This document shows positions 39,196 through 48,112 of a stretch of DNA of 48,159 nucleotides, piece after piece. Below the pieces are notes generated by a model, which saw nothing but the letters and a program-made list of their open reading frames with translations, did not search any database and was not told where the DNA came from. Numbering within the stretch: position 1 is the first letter of the stretch; each line of letters begins with the position of its first letter. This stretch comes from an uncultured Polycyclovorans sp. (GTDB lineage Bacteria > Pseudomonadota > Gammaproteobacteria > Nevskiales > Nevskiaceae): positions 1 to 48,159 of the forward strand of contig CAKZHZ010000064.1 in NCBI GenBank assembly GCA_936928855.1, given 5' to 3'. The position numbers were made by a program, and so were the translations under genes.

Positions 39196-40551
39196 TCAGG
39201 CGATCTGGCCCTCGTCGACCAGCTTGCGTAGATGCATGCGGATGTTCTGGCGTGCCAGGGGCCAGAGTTTCTGGTCGACGCCCGCGTAGACCGTCGGCAG
39301 CATGCCGTCGACATCCAGCCCCTGCTGGTGAAGTGTCAGGATCTGCGCCTCGCGCATGCGGCGGTGTTTCAAGGTCTCCACCAGGCGGTAGGTCTCGCCA
39401 AGGGCGTTGCCATGGGAGGGCAACAGCACGCCGGGGTTGAGGTCGATGACTCGCTGGAGCGAGTTGAAGTAGGCGCGCATGTCGCCTTCCTCTTCGGGAA
39501 TGACGACTGTGCCGATGCCCTGAATGAGGTCGCCGACCAGGCACCAGGCGCGGCTCTCGGGCATCAGCGCGAGCTGGCCGGCGTCGTGGCCGGGGACTTC
39601 GAGGACGTGTACCGGCTGCCCCAGCCAGCGGCAGACCACGTCGCCCTCCTGATACAGGTGGATTTCGGTGTCGTTGAAGAATTGCGGCTTGCTGCGCATC
39701 AGGCGATGTCGGGTGTCCGCGCTCATGCCGATGGTCAGGTTGAGTCGGTCGGCGATCCGCTCGGCGCGTTCGGAGTGATCGGGGTGGTGGTGTGTGATGA
39801 AGACCTCATGAACCCCAATGGGGCTGATGGCCTCGATCAGGCGCTCCATTTCCTCGTCCGAGGCCGGCGAGGGGTCCACCAGAATGCGGTGCGAGGCCAT
39901 GTCGCCCAGCAGGAAGCAGTTGGTGTGCTGTGCCGGCGGCAGGGTGTGTGAGCGTACCGGCAGCTGACGGACGCCGACCATGGGCTCGAGGATCGGGATG
40001 CCGTGTCCGCGGCTGGCAGCATCCAGGTTGGGGATGTGCAGCGCGTCCGGGTCCGCGGCCAGGACCTGCAGGGTGATGCGGGTCGGGGGCGCCATCAGCA
40101 TCGCACCGGCGCGATAGCGGGCCATCAGGTCGGCGGGGGTGGCCCAGAATGCTTCGGCGGTTTCCCGTGCATCGACGTTGAGCGCGGGCCGCCGGGTGAG
40201 GTCGACCCGCATGAAATAGGTATTGAAGCGCAGTGGTTGATGCGCGGGCGTCAGGGCGGTGCCGATGGCGTGAACGGCGCGGATTTCGCCGGCTTCCGCC
40301 ATTGCGGCGAGGTCGATACCGAGTTCCTCGTCCAGTTCTCGTGCCAGCGCGCAGAGTACCGCGGCTTCCACTGCATCGCCGGCCAGCTGGCGCAGCGCGA
40401 TCGGACAGGGCGCGTCGCGGTCGGCAGCGTCGACCTTGCCGCCGGGAAAGGCATGGAAGCCGCCGAAAGCGGGTAGGGCGGGCTGCCGCCGCGTCATGAG
40501 CAGCTCACCCTCGTGGAACAGAGTGGCCGTGACCGCATCTACGATTTTCAT
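39196..40551 (-). CDS. Nudix - metallo-beta-lactamase fusion protein
   Basis: 451 residues. An N-terminal Nudix domain (FPGGKVDAAD at 35-44; box remnant RELDEELGI at 71-79 with the metal-binding Glu) is joined to a C-terminal metallo-beta-lactamase domain (NCFLLGD; HHHPDHSERAE with metal ligands at 254-259; EVPGHDAGQLALM; GDLIQGIG; PSHGN) and a C-terminal winged-helix-like tail. The first Glu of the Nudix box is shifted or missing. The neighbouring isovaleryl-CoA dehydrogenase suggests CoA or acyl-CoA derivatives as substrates (inference). ATG 40551 begins at the Nudix strand. TATCGT lies 7 bases upstream. Confidence 0.85.
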   Translation of the reverse strand: MKIVDAVTATLFHEGELLMTRRQPALPAFGGFHAFPGGKVDAADRDAPCPIALRQLAGDAVEAAVLCALARELDEELGIDLAAMAEAGEIRAVHAIGTALTPAHQPLRFNTYFMRVDLTRRPALNVDARETAEAFWATPADLMARYRAGAMLMAPPTRITLQVLAADPDALHIPNLDAASRGHGIPILEPMVGVRQLPVRSHTLPPAQHTNCFLLGDMASHRILVDPSPASDEEMERLIEAISPIGVHEVFITHHHPDHSERAERIADRLNLTIGMSADTRHRLMRSKPQFFNDTEIHLYQEGDVVCRWLGQPVHVLEVPGHDAGQLALMPESRAWCLVGDLIQGIGTVVIPEEEGDMRAYFNSLQRVIDLNPGVLLPSHGNALGETYRLVETLKHRRMREAQILTLHQQGLDVDGMLPTVYAGVDQKLWPLARQNIRMHLRKLVDEGQIA

Positions 40552-40558
40552 GGGCGCG

Positions 40559-40564
40559 ACGATA
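40559..40564 (-). promoter_or_regulatory. Candidate -10 box of the Nudix-MBL/ivd operon
   Basis: TATCGT on the minus strand, 7 bases before ATG 40551. The -35 is not evident. It is one of the weaker members of the leaderless set. Confidence 0.3.
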
Positions 40565-40636
40565 CCAGTCGCGACCGGGTCACGGCAGTGTGGAAGATTG
40601 GTTACCATCGCCGCCCCCTTGTGATGGCCCCTGCCC

Positions 40637-41527
40637 ATGTGGTTCAAGAATCTCTGTGTGTTTCAGCTCGAGCAGCCGTGGACCTTGCCGCCGGGTGCGC
40701 TGGAGACGCTGCTGACGCAGCGCCCGCTGATGCCCTGTCCGGCAATGAGCCCGGAAAGCACGGGGTGGTTGCCGCCGGGGCCCGATGGAGCGCTGGTGGC
40801 GTCGGTGGAGAAGCACCTGCTGATCTCACTGGGATGGGAAACGCGCCTGTTGCCCGGAGCGGTGGTTAATGACGCTGCAGCCGAGCGGGCGTCGGCGTTC
40901 GAGCAGCAGCGGGGCTTCAAGCCCGGCAGGAAGCTGATGCGCGAGATCAAGGAACAGGTGGCAGCTGAATTGCTGCCCAAGGCCTTCACCCGGCGCAGCC
41001 AGCTGATGGCCTGGATCGACCCGGACGCCGGGCGCATCGTGGTGGACACCGGCACCGTGGCTAAGGCCGAGGTGTTGATCCAGCACCTGCGCGATGCCCT
41101 GGGCAGCCTGTCCGTGGTGCCGTGGACGACCGAGGTGTCACCGGCGGCGACGATGACCGGCTGGCTGATGGCGGGCGATGCACCGGCGCCGCTCGATCTG
41201 GGGGACGGCTGCGAGCTGTCCGGCAGCGACGACAGCAAGTCGGTGGTGCGCTACGTACGCCATCCCCTGGAAACGCCGCTGCTCAAGCGTCATCTCGATG
41301 AAGGGATGCGTGCGACGCAGCTGGCGTTGCACTGGGATGGCCAGCTCAGCCTGACCCTGACCGAGCCCTTGATCATCCGCCGCGTGAAATTCCTGGAGGC
41401 GGAAACCGAGGATACCGATCGCATTGACGATCCCCACCTCGCGTTCGAAGCCGATCTGACGCTGATGACGGGCATCTTCGGCCGCCTGTTGGCCGATCTC
41501 GACCGGGTGCTGGCGCCTGCTGCCTGA
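40637..41527 (+). CDS. rdgC: Recombination-associated protein RdgC
   Basis: Ring-shaped double-stranded-DNA-binding protein that restrains RecA. 296 residues. The start MWFKNLCVFQL, then FEQQRGFKPGRKLMREIKEQVAAELLPKAFTRR and AWIDP, are the family hallmarks. ATG 40637 is the conserved start. It stands alone and converges on the SLC13 permease after 13 bases. Confidence 0.94.
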   Translation: MWFKNLCVFQLEQPWTLPPGALETLLTQRPLMPCPAMSPESTGWLPPGPDGALVASVEKHLLISLGWETRLLPGAVVNDAAAERASAFEQQRGFKPGRKLMREIKEQVAAELLPKAFTRRSQLMAWIDPDAGRIVVDTGTVAKAEVLIQHLRDALGSLSVVPWTTEVSPAATMTGWLMAGDAPAPLDLGDGCELSGSDDSKSVVRYVRHPLETPLLKRHLDEGMRATQLALHWDGQLSLTLTEPLIIRRVKFLEAETEDTDRIDDPHLAFEADLTLMTGIFGRLLADLDRVLAPAA

Positions 41528-41540
41528 TCTTCGCGCCGGC

Positions 41541-43301
41541 TCAGGTGGCCATGAGCACGTAGATCAGGCCGGTGGCCAGGGTCAGCACGGCGCCGATGCC
41601 GACAAAGTCGCTGAAGCGGTAGCCCCCCGGCCCCAGCACCATCAGATTGGTCTGGTACCCGATGGGCGTCATGTAGCAGGCTGAGGCCCCGAAGATCACT
41701 CCGAGGGCCACGGCGGTCGGGGTGAGGCCGGTTTCCGCGCCCAGTTTCAGCGCAATGGGAAACATCAGCGCGGCGGCCGCGTTGTTGGTCATGAACGCGC
41801 TGAGCAGGGCGGTGGCGATGAAGATGGCCGCCAGCACCCCCATGGCGGATTGCCCAGCCAACACCGCGATCTGATGGGCGATCTGGCTGGCCAGGCCGGT
41901 CTTGTCCAGGGCTGCGCTGAGGCCGAAGGCACTGGCGATCACGATGATGACCGACCAGTCGATGCTCGCGCGTGCAGTGTGGGAGCTGATGCAGCCGGTG
42001 GCGACCAGGGCGCCGGCAGCCACCAGAGCAGCCTCCAGCATCGGCAGCAGGCCGGTGCCCGCTGCCAGCACCATGCCGGCCATGATGCCCAGGGCGAGCT
42101 TGGCCTTGTCGTGCCGCGGCACCGAGGAGCCTTCGATCAGGCGTGTGAGGAAAAAATCGCGCGAGTGCCGTTGCGCCTGCAGAAAGCTTTCGCCGGCCTC
42201 GATCAACAGCGTGTCGCCGGCCTGCAGGCGAATGGCGCCGAGCTTGCCCTCCATGCGCTCGCCGCGGCGGGCGACAGCCAGCACGACGGCATCGTAGCGG
42301 GTGCGGAACTCACCCTCGCGGATGGTCTTGCCGTTCATCGGGGAGGTGTCCGAGACGACAGCCTCGATCAGGGTGCGGTGCGCGCGCTGTCCCGACAGCT
42401 TGAACACCTGATCGGTTGCGGGGTTGAGCCCGCGGATCTTCTGCAGGTCCACCACCGAGTCGACGCGGCCGACGAAAATCAGTCGATCGCCGGCGTGCAG
42501 CCGCTGCTGCGGCGACACCCCCGTGAGCAACTGGCCGTCGCGCTCGATCTCCACCAGGTAGCAGCCCGGCAGGTGGCGCAGGCCCGCTTGCTCGACTGTC
42601 TTTCCGGGCAGGGGGCCGGCGCTGTCCACCAGCATCTCGATGGTGTACTCGCGCACATTCTCGAGCTGCGAGGTCAGCGCTTCCCGGTTGGGCAGAAGAA
42701 AACGGGAGGCGATGAGGATCAGCACCAGGCCGACGACCGCAATCGGCAGGCCGATCGGTGCCAGCGAGAACAACGTGAAGCCACTGCCGGTGGCTTCGAT
42801 GAGCATGCCGTTGACCACCAGATTGGTGCTGGTTCCGATCAGGGTGCAGGTGCCGCCGAGAATGGCGGCGTAGCTCAGTGGAATGAACAGTTTGGAGACC
42901 GGCAGCTGGAAGCGCTGCGCCCATTCGGAGACCGCCGGAATCAGCATGGCGACCACCGGCGTATTGTTCAGAAAGGCGCTGAACGCCGTGACCGGCAGCA
43001 TCAGTCGCAGTTGTGCATGGAGGATCGAGCGAGGCTTGCCCAGGACGGTCTGGACGATCCATTGCACACCGCCGGTTTCCTTGATGGCAGCCGCCACCAC
43101 ATAGAGCACCGCAACGGTGAGCACGCCGGCGTTTGAGAGCCCGCTGAAGGCTTCGCCCGGCGTCAGTACGCCCGTGCACAGGAGTGTGGTCACGGCGGCG
43201 AGGAACAGCACGTCCGGAGCAATGCGCGTGCGGAACAACGCGATGAAAAGCAGCAGCAGAACGCCAGCGGTCAGCAGCAGGGGAAGATTGGCGTCGGGCA
43301 T
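41541..43301 (-). CDS. SLC13-family permease with two TrkA-C (RCK_C) domains
   Basis: 586 residues. Two halves of membrane helices flank a cytoplasmic insert (about 215-385) that holds two RCK_C domains (EMLVDSAGPLPGKTVEQAGL..; VVSDTSPMNGKTIREGEFR..). The transport motifs SAFLNNTPVVAMLIP and SAFMTNNAAAALMFP, plus GTSTNLVVNG and MTPIGYQTN, are those of the divalent anion:Na+ symporter group, often linked to sulfate or dicarboxylates. The substrate is not predictable. A -10-like TATCGT lies about 30 bases upstream of the start. Confidence 0.9.
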   Translation of the reverse strand: MPDANLPLLLTAGVLLLLFIALFRTRIAPDVLFLAAVTTLLCTGVLTPGEAFSGLSNAGVLTVAVLYVVAAAIKETGGVQWIVQTVLGKPRSILHAQLRLMLPVTAFSAFLNNTPVVAMLIPAVSEWAQRFQLPVSKLFIPLSYAAILGGTCTLIGTSTNLVVNGMLIEATGSGFTLFSLAPIGLPIAVVGLVLILIASRFLLPNREALTSQLENVREYTIEMLVDSAGPLPGKTVEQAGLRHLPGCYLVEIERDGQLLTGVSPQQRLHAGDRLIFVGRVDSVVDLQKIRGLNPATDQVFKLSGQRAHRTLIEAVVSDTSPMNGKTIREGEFRTRYDAVVLAVARRGERMEGKLGAIRLQAGDTLLIEAGESFLQAQRHSRDFFLTRLIEGSSVPRHDKAKLALGIMAGMVLAAGTGLLPMLEAALVAAGALVATGCISSHTARASIDWSVIIVIASAFGLSAALDKTGLASQIAHQIAVLAGQSAMGVLAAIFIATALLSAFMTNNAAAALMFPIALKLGAETGLTPTAVALGVIFGASACYMTPIGYQTNLMVLGPGGYRFSDFVGIGAVLTLATGLIYVLMAT

Positions 43302-43460
43302 TGGGGGACGTCAGCACATAGAGGTGCGGCACGATAGCGCAGTGTGGCGCCTTGCTGGCGTTGCACGGATGCGTGCGGCATCACTGCTATATGCATAGGT
43401 GCAGCGGTTATGACTGTTCCATCCGCACGCAACCGGACTGCAGAGAGTCGGCGGGTCCTC

Positions 43461-43490
43461 AAAAGAAACGGGCCGTCCCGTGACGGCCCG
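43461..43490 (-). terminator. Rho-independent terminator of the glutathione peroxidase gene
   Basis: CGGGCCGTC (43469-43477) and GACGGCCCG (43482-43490) form a 9-bp stem; on the minus strand TTTCTTTT (43468-43461) follows it. Confidence 0.85.
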
Positions 43491-43525
43491 CCTTCAACAA
43501 TCGCAGTTGCGGCAGGCTGGAGGAT

Positions 43526-44008
43526 TCAGCCCAGCAGCTTTTCGACGTCAGCCGCGATGCTCTCCGGCTTGTCCACGGAGCCGTAGCGCTTGACGACCTT
43601 GCCGTCACGATCCACCAGGAACTTGGTGAAGTTCCACTTGATGCCTTCCGAGCCCAGCAGTCCCGGTGCATCCGACTTCAGCTTGCGATAGAGCGGATGG
43701 GCGCCGCTACCGTTCACCTCGATCTTGGCGAACATCGGGAAGCTGACGTCGTAGTTCATCGAGCAGAAGCTGGCGATCTCCTCCTCGCTGCCGGGTTCCT
43801 GGTGGCCGAACTGATCACAGGGGAAACCGAGGACTTCCAGCCCGCGTTCCTTGTACTGCCGATAGAGCGCTTCCAGTCCTTTGTACTGGGGCGTGAAGCC
43901 GCACTTGCTGGCAACGTTGACGATCAGCAATACCTTGCCGCGATAGTCACCAATCTTCAGTGGCTGTCGCTGGATGGTGTTCACTTCGATGTCGTACAGC
44001 GAGGTCAT
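43526..44008 (-). CDS. Glutathione peroxidase (Cys type)
   Basis: 160 residues, thioredoxin fold. The peroxidatic Cys is in VNVASKCGFTPQY, followed by GFPCDQFGHQEPGS and the catalytic Trp-Asn in IKWNFTKFLVD. A Cys, not selenocysteine, occupies the active site, as in most bacterial members, which often use thioredoxin. It reduces hydrogen peroxide or lipid hydroperoxides. AGGAG precedes the ATG. The large acyl-CoA dehydrogenase lies 36 bases upstream in the same direction, so they may be co-transcribed. Confidence 0.93.
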   Translation of the reverse strand: MTSLYDIEVNTIQRQPLKIGDYRGKVLLIVNVASKCGFTPQYKGLEALYRQYKERGLEVLGFPCDQFGHQEPGSEEEIASFCSMNYDVSFPMFAKIEVNGSGAHPLYRKLKSDAPGLLGSEGIKWNFTKFLVDRDGKVVKRYGSVDKPESIAADVEKLLG

Positions 44009-44044
44009 GGCGGTACTCCTGCGTGCGCTTCGGGTGGGAAGGGG

Positions 44045-45790
44045 TTAGAAGTGGTCGGCGCTCAGCGCCATCAGCGATTCGGCCGGCTGTCGGACGTTGC
44101 CCAGCAGCGCCGGCACCTGGCTCAGCATGCGGGTGGCAAAGAACTCGGCGGTCGCCAGTTTGGTTGCACGGAACATGTCGTCGGACTGCTGACGCGCGGC
44201 GCGCGCCATGCGCAGCCAGTTGTAGCCGAGATAGGTCAGCGAGAAGGCACGCAGATAATCGGCGCAGCCGAAGGCGCCGTCGTCGGGCGTGGCCTTGAAG
44301 GACTGCTGAAGCCAGGTGGTGGTGGACTCCAGCGCATCCAGCGCGGCGCGCAGTGACGTTTCGATCGTGGCGTCCGCCGCGTCGCCGGTCAGCGCCGCAC
44401 GTGCGCGCTCGAAGAAGCGTCCCGGCAGCCGACCGCCGTGCAGCATCAGCTTGCGTCGCACCAGATCCATGGCCTGAATGCCGTTGGTGCCTTCATACAG
44501 GCACAGGATCTTGGCGTCGCGTGCGATCTGTTCGACGCCGTGTTCACGGATGAAGCCATGGCCGCCGTACACCTGAATGGCCTCGGAGGCGAGTTCGAAT
44601 GCGCTGTCGGTACAGTAGCCCTTCACCAGCGGCGTGTTGAGCTCGACCCAGTCCTGCGCTTCCTCACGGGTGGTGGCATCCGGGTGGTGATGCGCGATAT
44701 CCACGTACATCGCGGTCTCGTAGGCGAGCACGCGTGCACCTTCGGTGGTGGCCTTCATGCGTAGCAGCATGCGGCGAACGTCGGGGTGATGCAGGATCTC
44801 CGGCTGCCCGTTGAAGGCCTTGCCCTGCTTGCGATCCTTGGCGTAGTTGATCGCGTTCTGGGTGGCCAACTCACACTGGCCCAGCCCCTGGAACCCCACC
44901 ATGATGCGGGCCAGGTTCATCATGACAAACATGTTCTGGATGCCGGTGTTGGGCGCGCCCACCATCCAGCCCTTGGCGCCTTCGAACTGCATCGAGCAGG
45001 TGCACGAGGCGTTGATGCCCATCTTGTGTTCGATGGACACGCAATAGGCCTTGTTGCGCTCACCCAGCGAGCCGTCTGCATTGACCAGGAATTTCGGCAC
45101 CACGAAGGTGGACAGCCCCTTGACGCCCGGGGGGGAGTCCGGGAGGCGGGCGAGGACGAAGTGGACGATGTTGTCCGCCATCGTGTGTTCGCCCGAGGTG
45201 ATGAAGATCTTGCCGCCTTCGATCAGGAAGCTGCCGTCGTCCTGCGGGAGGGCTCGGGTCTTCACTGCTGCGAGATCCGATCCGGCCTGGGGTTCGGTCA
45301 GGCACATGGTTCCGGTCCACTCGCCGGTTGCCAGTTTGGGCAGGTAGGTCTGTTTCTGCTCATCACTGCCATTGGCGTGAATGGCCTCGAAGCAGCCCGT
45401 GGTCAGACCGGGGTACAGCGCGAAGGCCACATTGGCCGAGCACAGCATCTCCTCGACCACCTTGGACAGCGTGTAGGGCAGGCCCTGGCCGCCGAACTCG
45501 ACCGGATTGGACAGGCCAACCCAGCCGGATTCCCAGTAGAGTTTGTAAGCCTCGGCCATGCCCTTTGGCACAGTGACTTCGTGATTGTCGAGCCGGCAGC
45601 CCTCCGCATCACCGGGATGGTTGAGCGGTGCGACCTGGTCCTCGATCAGTTTGGCGGCCTCATCAGCCAATCCCACCAGAACATCCGGTGTGGCCTCAGC
45701 GTAGGGCGGGAGCTCACTGAGTCGACCGACGTTGAGCACGTCCTCGAGCACGAAACCAATTTCACGAAGGGGAGCTTTGTACGTCGCCAT
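44045..45790 (-). CDS. Acyl-CoA dehydrogenase, long form with C-terminal extension
   Basis: 581 residues, longer than the usual 380. Order: N-terminal helical part (YKAPLREIGFVLEDVLN), TMCLTEPQAGSDLAAVKT, FITSGEHTMADNIVHFVLARL, the catalytic Glu in CLYEGTNGIQAMDLVRRKL, and an extra C-terminal domain ending in SADHF. This form is typical of DmdC/AidB-related fatty-acid or methylmercaptopropionyl-CoA dehydrogenases; the substrate here is unknown. ATG 45790 begins at the family N-terminus. A large upstream open frame is not used. Confidence 0.92.
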   Translation of the reverse strand: MATYKAPLREIGFVLEDVLNVGRLSELPPYAEATPDVLVGLADEAAKLIEDQVAPLNHPGDAEGCRLDNHEVTVPKGMAEAYKLYWESGWVGLSNPVEFGGQGLPYTLSKVVEEMLCSANVAFALYPGLTTGCFEAIHANGSDEQKQTYLPKLATGEWTGTMCLTEPQAGSDLAAVKTRALPQDDGSFLIEGGKIFITSGEHTMADNIVHFVLARLPDSPPGVKGLSTFVVPKFLVNADGSLGERNKAYCVSIEHKMGINASCTCSMQFEGAKGWMVGAPNTGIQNMFVMMNLARIMVGFQGLGQCELATQNAINYAKDRKQGKAFNGQPEILHHPDVRRMLLRMKATTEGARVLAYETAMYVDIAHHHPDATTREEAQDWVELNTPLVKGYCTDSAFELASEAIQVYGGHGFIREHGVEQIARDAKILCLYEGTNGIQAMDLVRRKLMLHGGRLPGRFFERARAALTGDAADATIETSLRAALDALESTTTWLQQSFKATPDDGAFGCADYLRAFSLTYLGYNWLRMARAARQQSDDMFRATKLATAEFFATRMLSQVPALLGNVRQPAESLMALSADHF

Positions 45791-46023
45791 CTGCTGCCTC
45801 GGGTTATCTGTTGATCTGGAAAGGGGCGGAAGGCTAGCACGGGCGGGGGTGTCGGCCCATTCCGTCCGCGTCTTGGCGAGACATATCCTGTCCCTTAAAA
45901 ATGCGACAAGCAACTGATCGTGTTGTGGATTTTCAAACGTCGCCGGCTTGACGGGGGCGTGCGCTCGCGCACCATGCAGTGGCGACCAACAGGGTTGCGA
46001 TGCCTCAATCCAAGGAGGGTGAC

Positions 46024-46281
46024 ATGAAGTCGATACGATGGGTGTTGGGCGCGGCCGGGCTGCTGTTCTCGGCATGGGCCTGGGCTGCCGTGAACGTCAA
46101 CGCCGCCAGTGCGGGGGAGTTGGCGGAGGGGCTCAACGGCGTCGGTGACGCGATTGCGGAGCGTATCGTGGCCGAGCGCGAGGCCAACGGCGCCTTCAAG
46201 GACGCGGCCGACCTCGAAGCGCGTGTCAAGGGGATCGGTCCGACGTTGATCGAGAAGAACGCCAGCGACATGACGTTCTGA
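46024..46281 (+). CDS. comEA: ComEA-family helix-hairpin-helix protein
   Basis: 85 residues. Signal peptide (IRWVLGAAGLLFSAWAWA), then VNVNAASAGELAEGLNGVGDAIAERIVAEREANGAF and GIGPTLIEKN, two helix-hairpin-helix motifs. A periplasmic DNA-binding protein that pulls DNA through the pore in transforming species; many bacteria with this short form are not known to transform. AAGGAGGG lies 7 bases before the ATG, one of the strongest ribosome sites here. The 232-base gap upstream shows no other feature I can support. Confidence 0.9.
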   Translation: MKSIRWVLGAAGLLFSAWAWAAVNVNAASAGELAEGLNGVGDAIAERIVAEREANGAFKDAADLEARVKGIGPTLIEKNASDMTF

Positions 46282-46297
46282 TTCCAGGCGGTGCACG

Positions 46298-46327
46298 GGG
46301 CCCGGCTTCTCAGGGAAGGCCGGGCCC
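46298..46327. terminator. Terminator hairpin between comEA and suhB
   Basis: GGGCCCGGC (46298-46306) and GCCGGGCCC (46319-46327) form a perfect 9-bp stem with a 12-base loop between convergent genes. Only a weak T-rich tail (TGCTGTGTTC). Confidence 0.65.
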
Positions 46328-46335
46328 TGCTGTGT

Positions 46336-47115
46336 TCACGACCCGCCCAGCAACCGCTGCTGCAAGGCATCGATGAGGCGGCTGCCGGCGGCGAGGATAT
46401 GGCCGTCGGTCATGACATCGGAGTCCTCACGCAGCGAGCGGACCACTCCCGTGGCCTCCTGAACGAGGACGATGCCGGCGGCGATGTCCCAGGGCTTGAG
46501 GTTGAACTCGAAGAAGGCATCCAGACGACCCGCCGCAACATACGCGAGATCAAGAGCGGCGGATCCGGCGCGGCGCACTCCCGCGGTACTGGCTGCCACC
46601 CGCTCCAGCATGGGCAGGTACTCGGGAAGGAACTGTGCCTGCAGTGGGACGCCGGTACCGATCAGCGCCACATCCAGTTCGCGTGCGCCGCTGGTGCGCA
46701 GGCGTCGGTTGTTGAGCATGGCGCCTGAGCCCCGCGAAGCCACGTAGAGGTCATTGGTGCAGGGCGCGAAGATCACCCCGTGCTCGAGACGTCCGCGGAC
46801 CTCGATGCCGATCGACACGGCATAGTGGGGGATTCGGTGCAGAAAATTGGTGGTGCCGTCCAGCGGATCAATGATCCAGCGCACCTCGGCGCTGTCGCCG
46901 GAGGGGCCGGACTCCTCGGCCAGAATGGCATGGTCGGGGTACGCGCGGCGTATGAGGCGCACGATCTCCTGCTCGGCGCCCCGGTCCACCTGACTGACGA
47001 AATCATTGTGACTCTTGCGATCCACCTGCAGGGTTTCGACCCGTTCGGCGTTTCGAAGAATGAAATTGCCGCCCGCACGAGCAGCGGACACGGCGATGTT
47101 GACCAGCGGATGCAT
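46336..47115 (-). CDS. suhB: Inositol-1-monophosphatase SuhB
   Basis: 259 residues, Mg-dependent phosphatase fold. Metal sites: EESG, then WIIDPLDGTTNFLHRIPHYAVSI, and the C-terminal PWDIAAGIVLVQEATG. SuhB hydrolyses inositol monophosphates and also binds RNA polymerase in rRNA antitermination in E. coli. ATG 47115 begins MHPLVNIAVSAARAGG, the usual start. It is divergent from trmJ with overlapping promoters. Confidence 0.94.
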   Translation of the reverse strand: MHPLVNIAVSAARAGGNFILRNAERVETLQVDRKSHNDFVSQVDRGAEQEIVRLIRRAYPDHAILAEESGPSGDSAEVRWIIDPLDGTTNFLHRIPHYAVSIGIEVRGRLEHGVIFAPCTNDLYVASRGSGAMLNNRRLRTSGARELDVALIGTGVPLQAQFLPEYLPMLERVAASTAGVRRAGSAALDLAYVAAGRLDAFFEFNLKPWDIAAGIVLVQEATGVVRSLREDSDVMTDGHILAAGSRLIDALQQRLLGGS

Positions 47116-47164
47116 GGGCAGGGGGCCTTGAAAAGGAACGCGCAAGTAATGCGGCGGAGCGGCC

Positions 47165-47170
47165 TAGAAT
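47165..47170 (+). promoter_or_regulatory. Candidate -10 box of trmJ (leaderless)
   Basis: TAGAAT, then seven bases (ATCACGC), then ATG 47178. A divergent suhB promoter probably overlaps it. Confidence 0.5.
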
Positions 47171-47177
47171 ATCACGC

Positions 47178-47972
47178 ATGAATCCCACTTCCGACTTGCC
47201 TGACCGGGGTATCCGCATCGTGCTGGTGCAGACTCAGCACCCCGGCAATATCGGCGCCACCGCGCGCGCCATGCTCACCATGGGGCTGACCCAACTGGTG
47301 CTGGTGGCGCCCGAGCGTTTCCCGCATCCGCAGGCGCGTGCCATGGCATCCAATGCCCTGGAGATTGTCGAGCGTGCGCGCGTGGTGCCCACCCTGGAAG
47401 CGGCCATTGCCGATTGCGGCTGGGTGGTGGCCACCTCGGCGAGGCCGCGTCATCTGGGCGATGAACCGCTGACCCCCTGGGACTTTGCCACCCTGGCAAA
47501 TGAGCGGGCGCGGGAGGCGCCGGTAGCCTTGGTGTTCGGTCCCGAGCGCACCGGGCTCAGCAATGCCGACCTCGATCGCTGCCAGACCATTGTGATGGTG
47601 CCGACCAATCCCGAGTATCCGTCGCTCAATCTTGCGCAGGCGGTGCAGCTGATGAGTTGGGAGTTGCGCAAGGCGGGACTGGATGAAGTGCCCCGGGTGG
47701 CGGCCAAGAAGGACATTCCGGTCTACGCGCCGCCCTCGGCCGAGGAGATGGAGCACTTCTTCGGGCACCTGGAACGGGTGCTGCTCAAGACAGGATTCCT
47801 GGATCCCGAGAACCCCCGGCTGCTGATGCGGCGGCTCCGCAATTTCTATCACCGCGCAGCGCCGGACCGGAACGAACTCAACATCCTTCGCGGCATCCTC
47901 ACCACCACCGAAACCCCCAAGCGGCGGACCCGACGCAAGGGTCGAGGCGAGGGTGACGAAAACCCCGCCTGA
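47178..47972 (+). CDS. trmJ: tRNA (cytidine/uridine-32-2'-O)-methyltransferase
   Basis: SPOUT enzyme that methylates position 32 of the tRNA anticodon loop. 264 residues. Seen: VLVQTQHPGNIGATARAM, MASNALEIVE, FGPERTGLSNADLDRC and PTNPEYPSLNLAQAVQLMSWELR, the methyltransferase knot, then a basic C-terminal tail. The start matches the family; a -10 box sits 7 bases before it and no Shine-Dalgarno is seen. Confidence 0.94.
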   Translation: MNPTSDLPDRGIRIVLVQTQHPGNIGATARAMLTMGLTQLVLVAPERFPHPQARAMASNALEIVERARVVPTLEAAIADCGWVVATSARPRHLGDEPLTPWDFATLANERAREAPVALVFGPERTGLSNADLDRCQTIVMVPTNPEYPSLNLAQAVQLMSWELRKAGLDEVPRVAAKKDIPVYAPPSAEEMEHFFGHLERVLLKTGFLDPENPRLLMRRLRNFYHRAAPDRNELNILRGILTTTETPKRRTRRKGRGEGDENPA

Positions 47973-48084
47973 AGCTGTGTAATTGCTCGCCATCTTTGGC
48001 GCTGCCGCGGGGCATGTGCGCTGTCACGTTGCGGCAACATTCATCGACCGGGCAATGACTTAGCTGCGGAGGTGCAGGGGGCAG

Positions 48085-48112
48085 TTGACGGCCTTCGGAA
48101 AGCCAGTAAGAT
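48085..48112 (+). promoter_or_regulatory. Strong sigma70-like promoter at the right edge
   Basis: TTGACG (48085-48090), a 16-base spacer, TAAGAT (48107-48112), and then the GC-rich discriminator TCGCCGCCC. Transcription would start near 48119 and run out of the window. The GC-rich discriminator is typical of stringently controlled stable-RNA promoters. The remainder of 47973-48159 shows nothing else. Confidence 0.6.

Noticed and set aside
41850..43136. 428-codon plus-strand open frame
   Set aside because: Antisense to the SLC13 permease gene, which has clear transport motifs on the minus strand.
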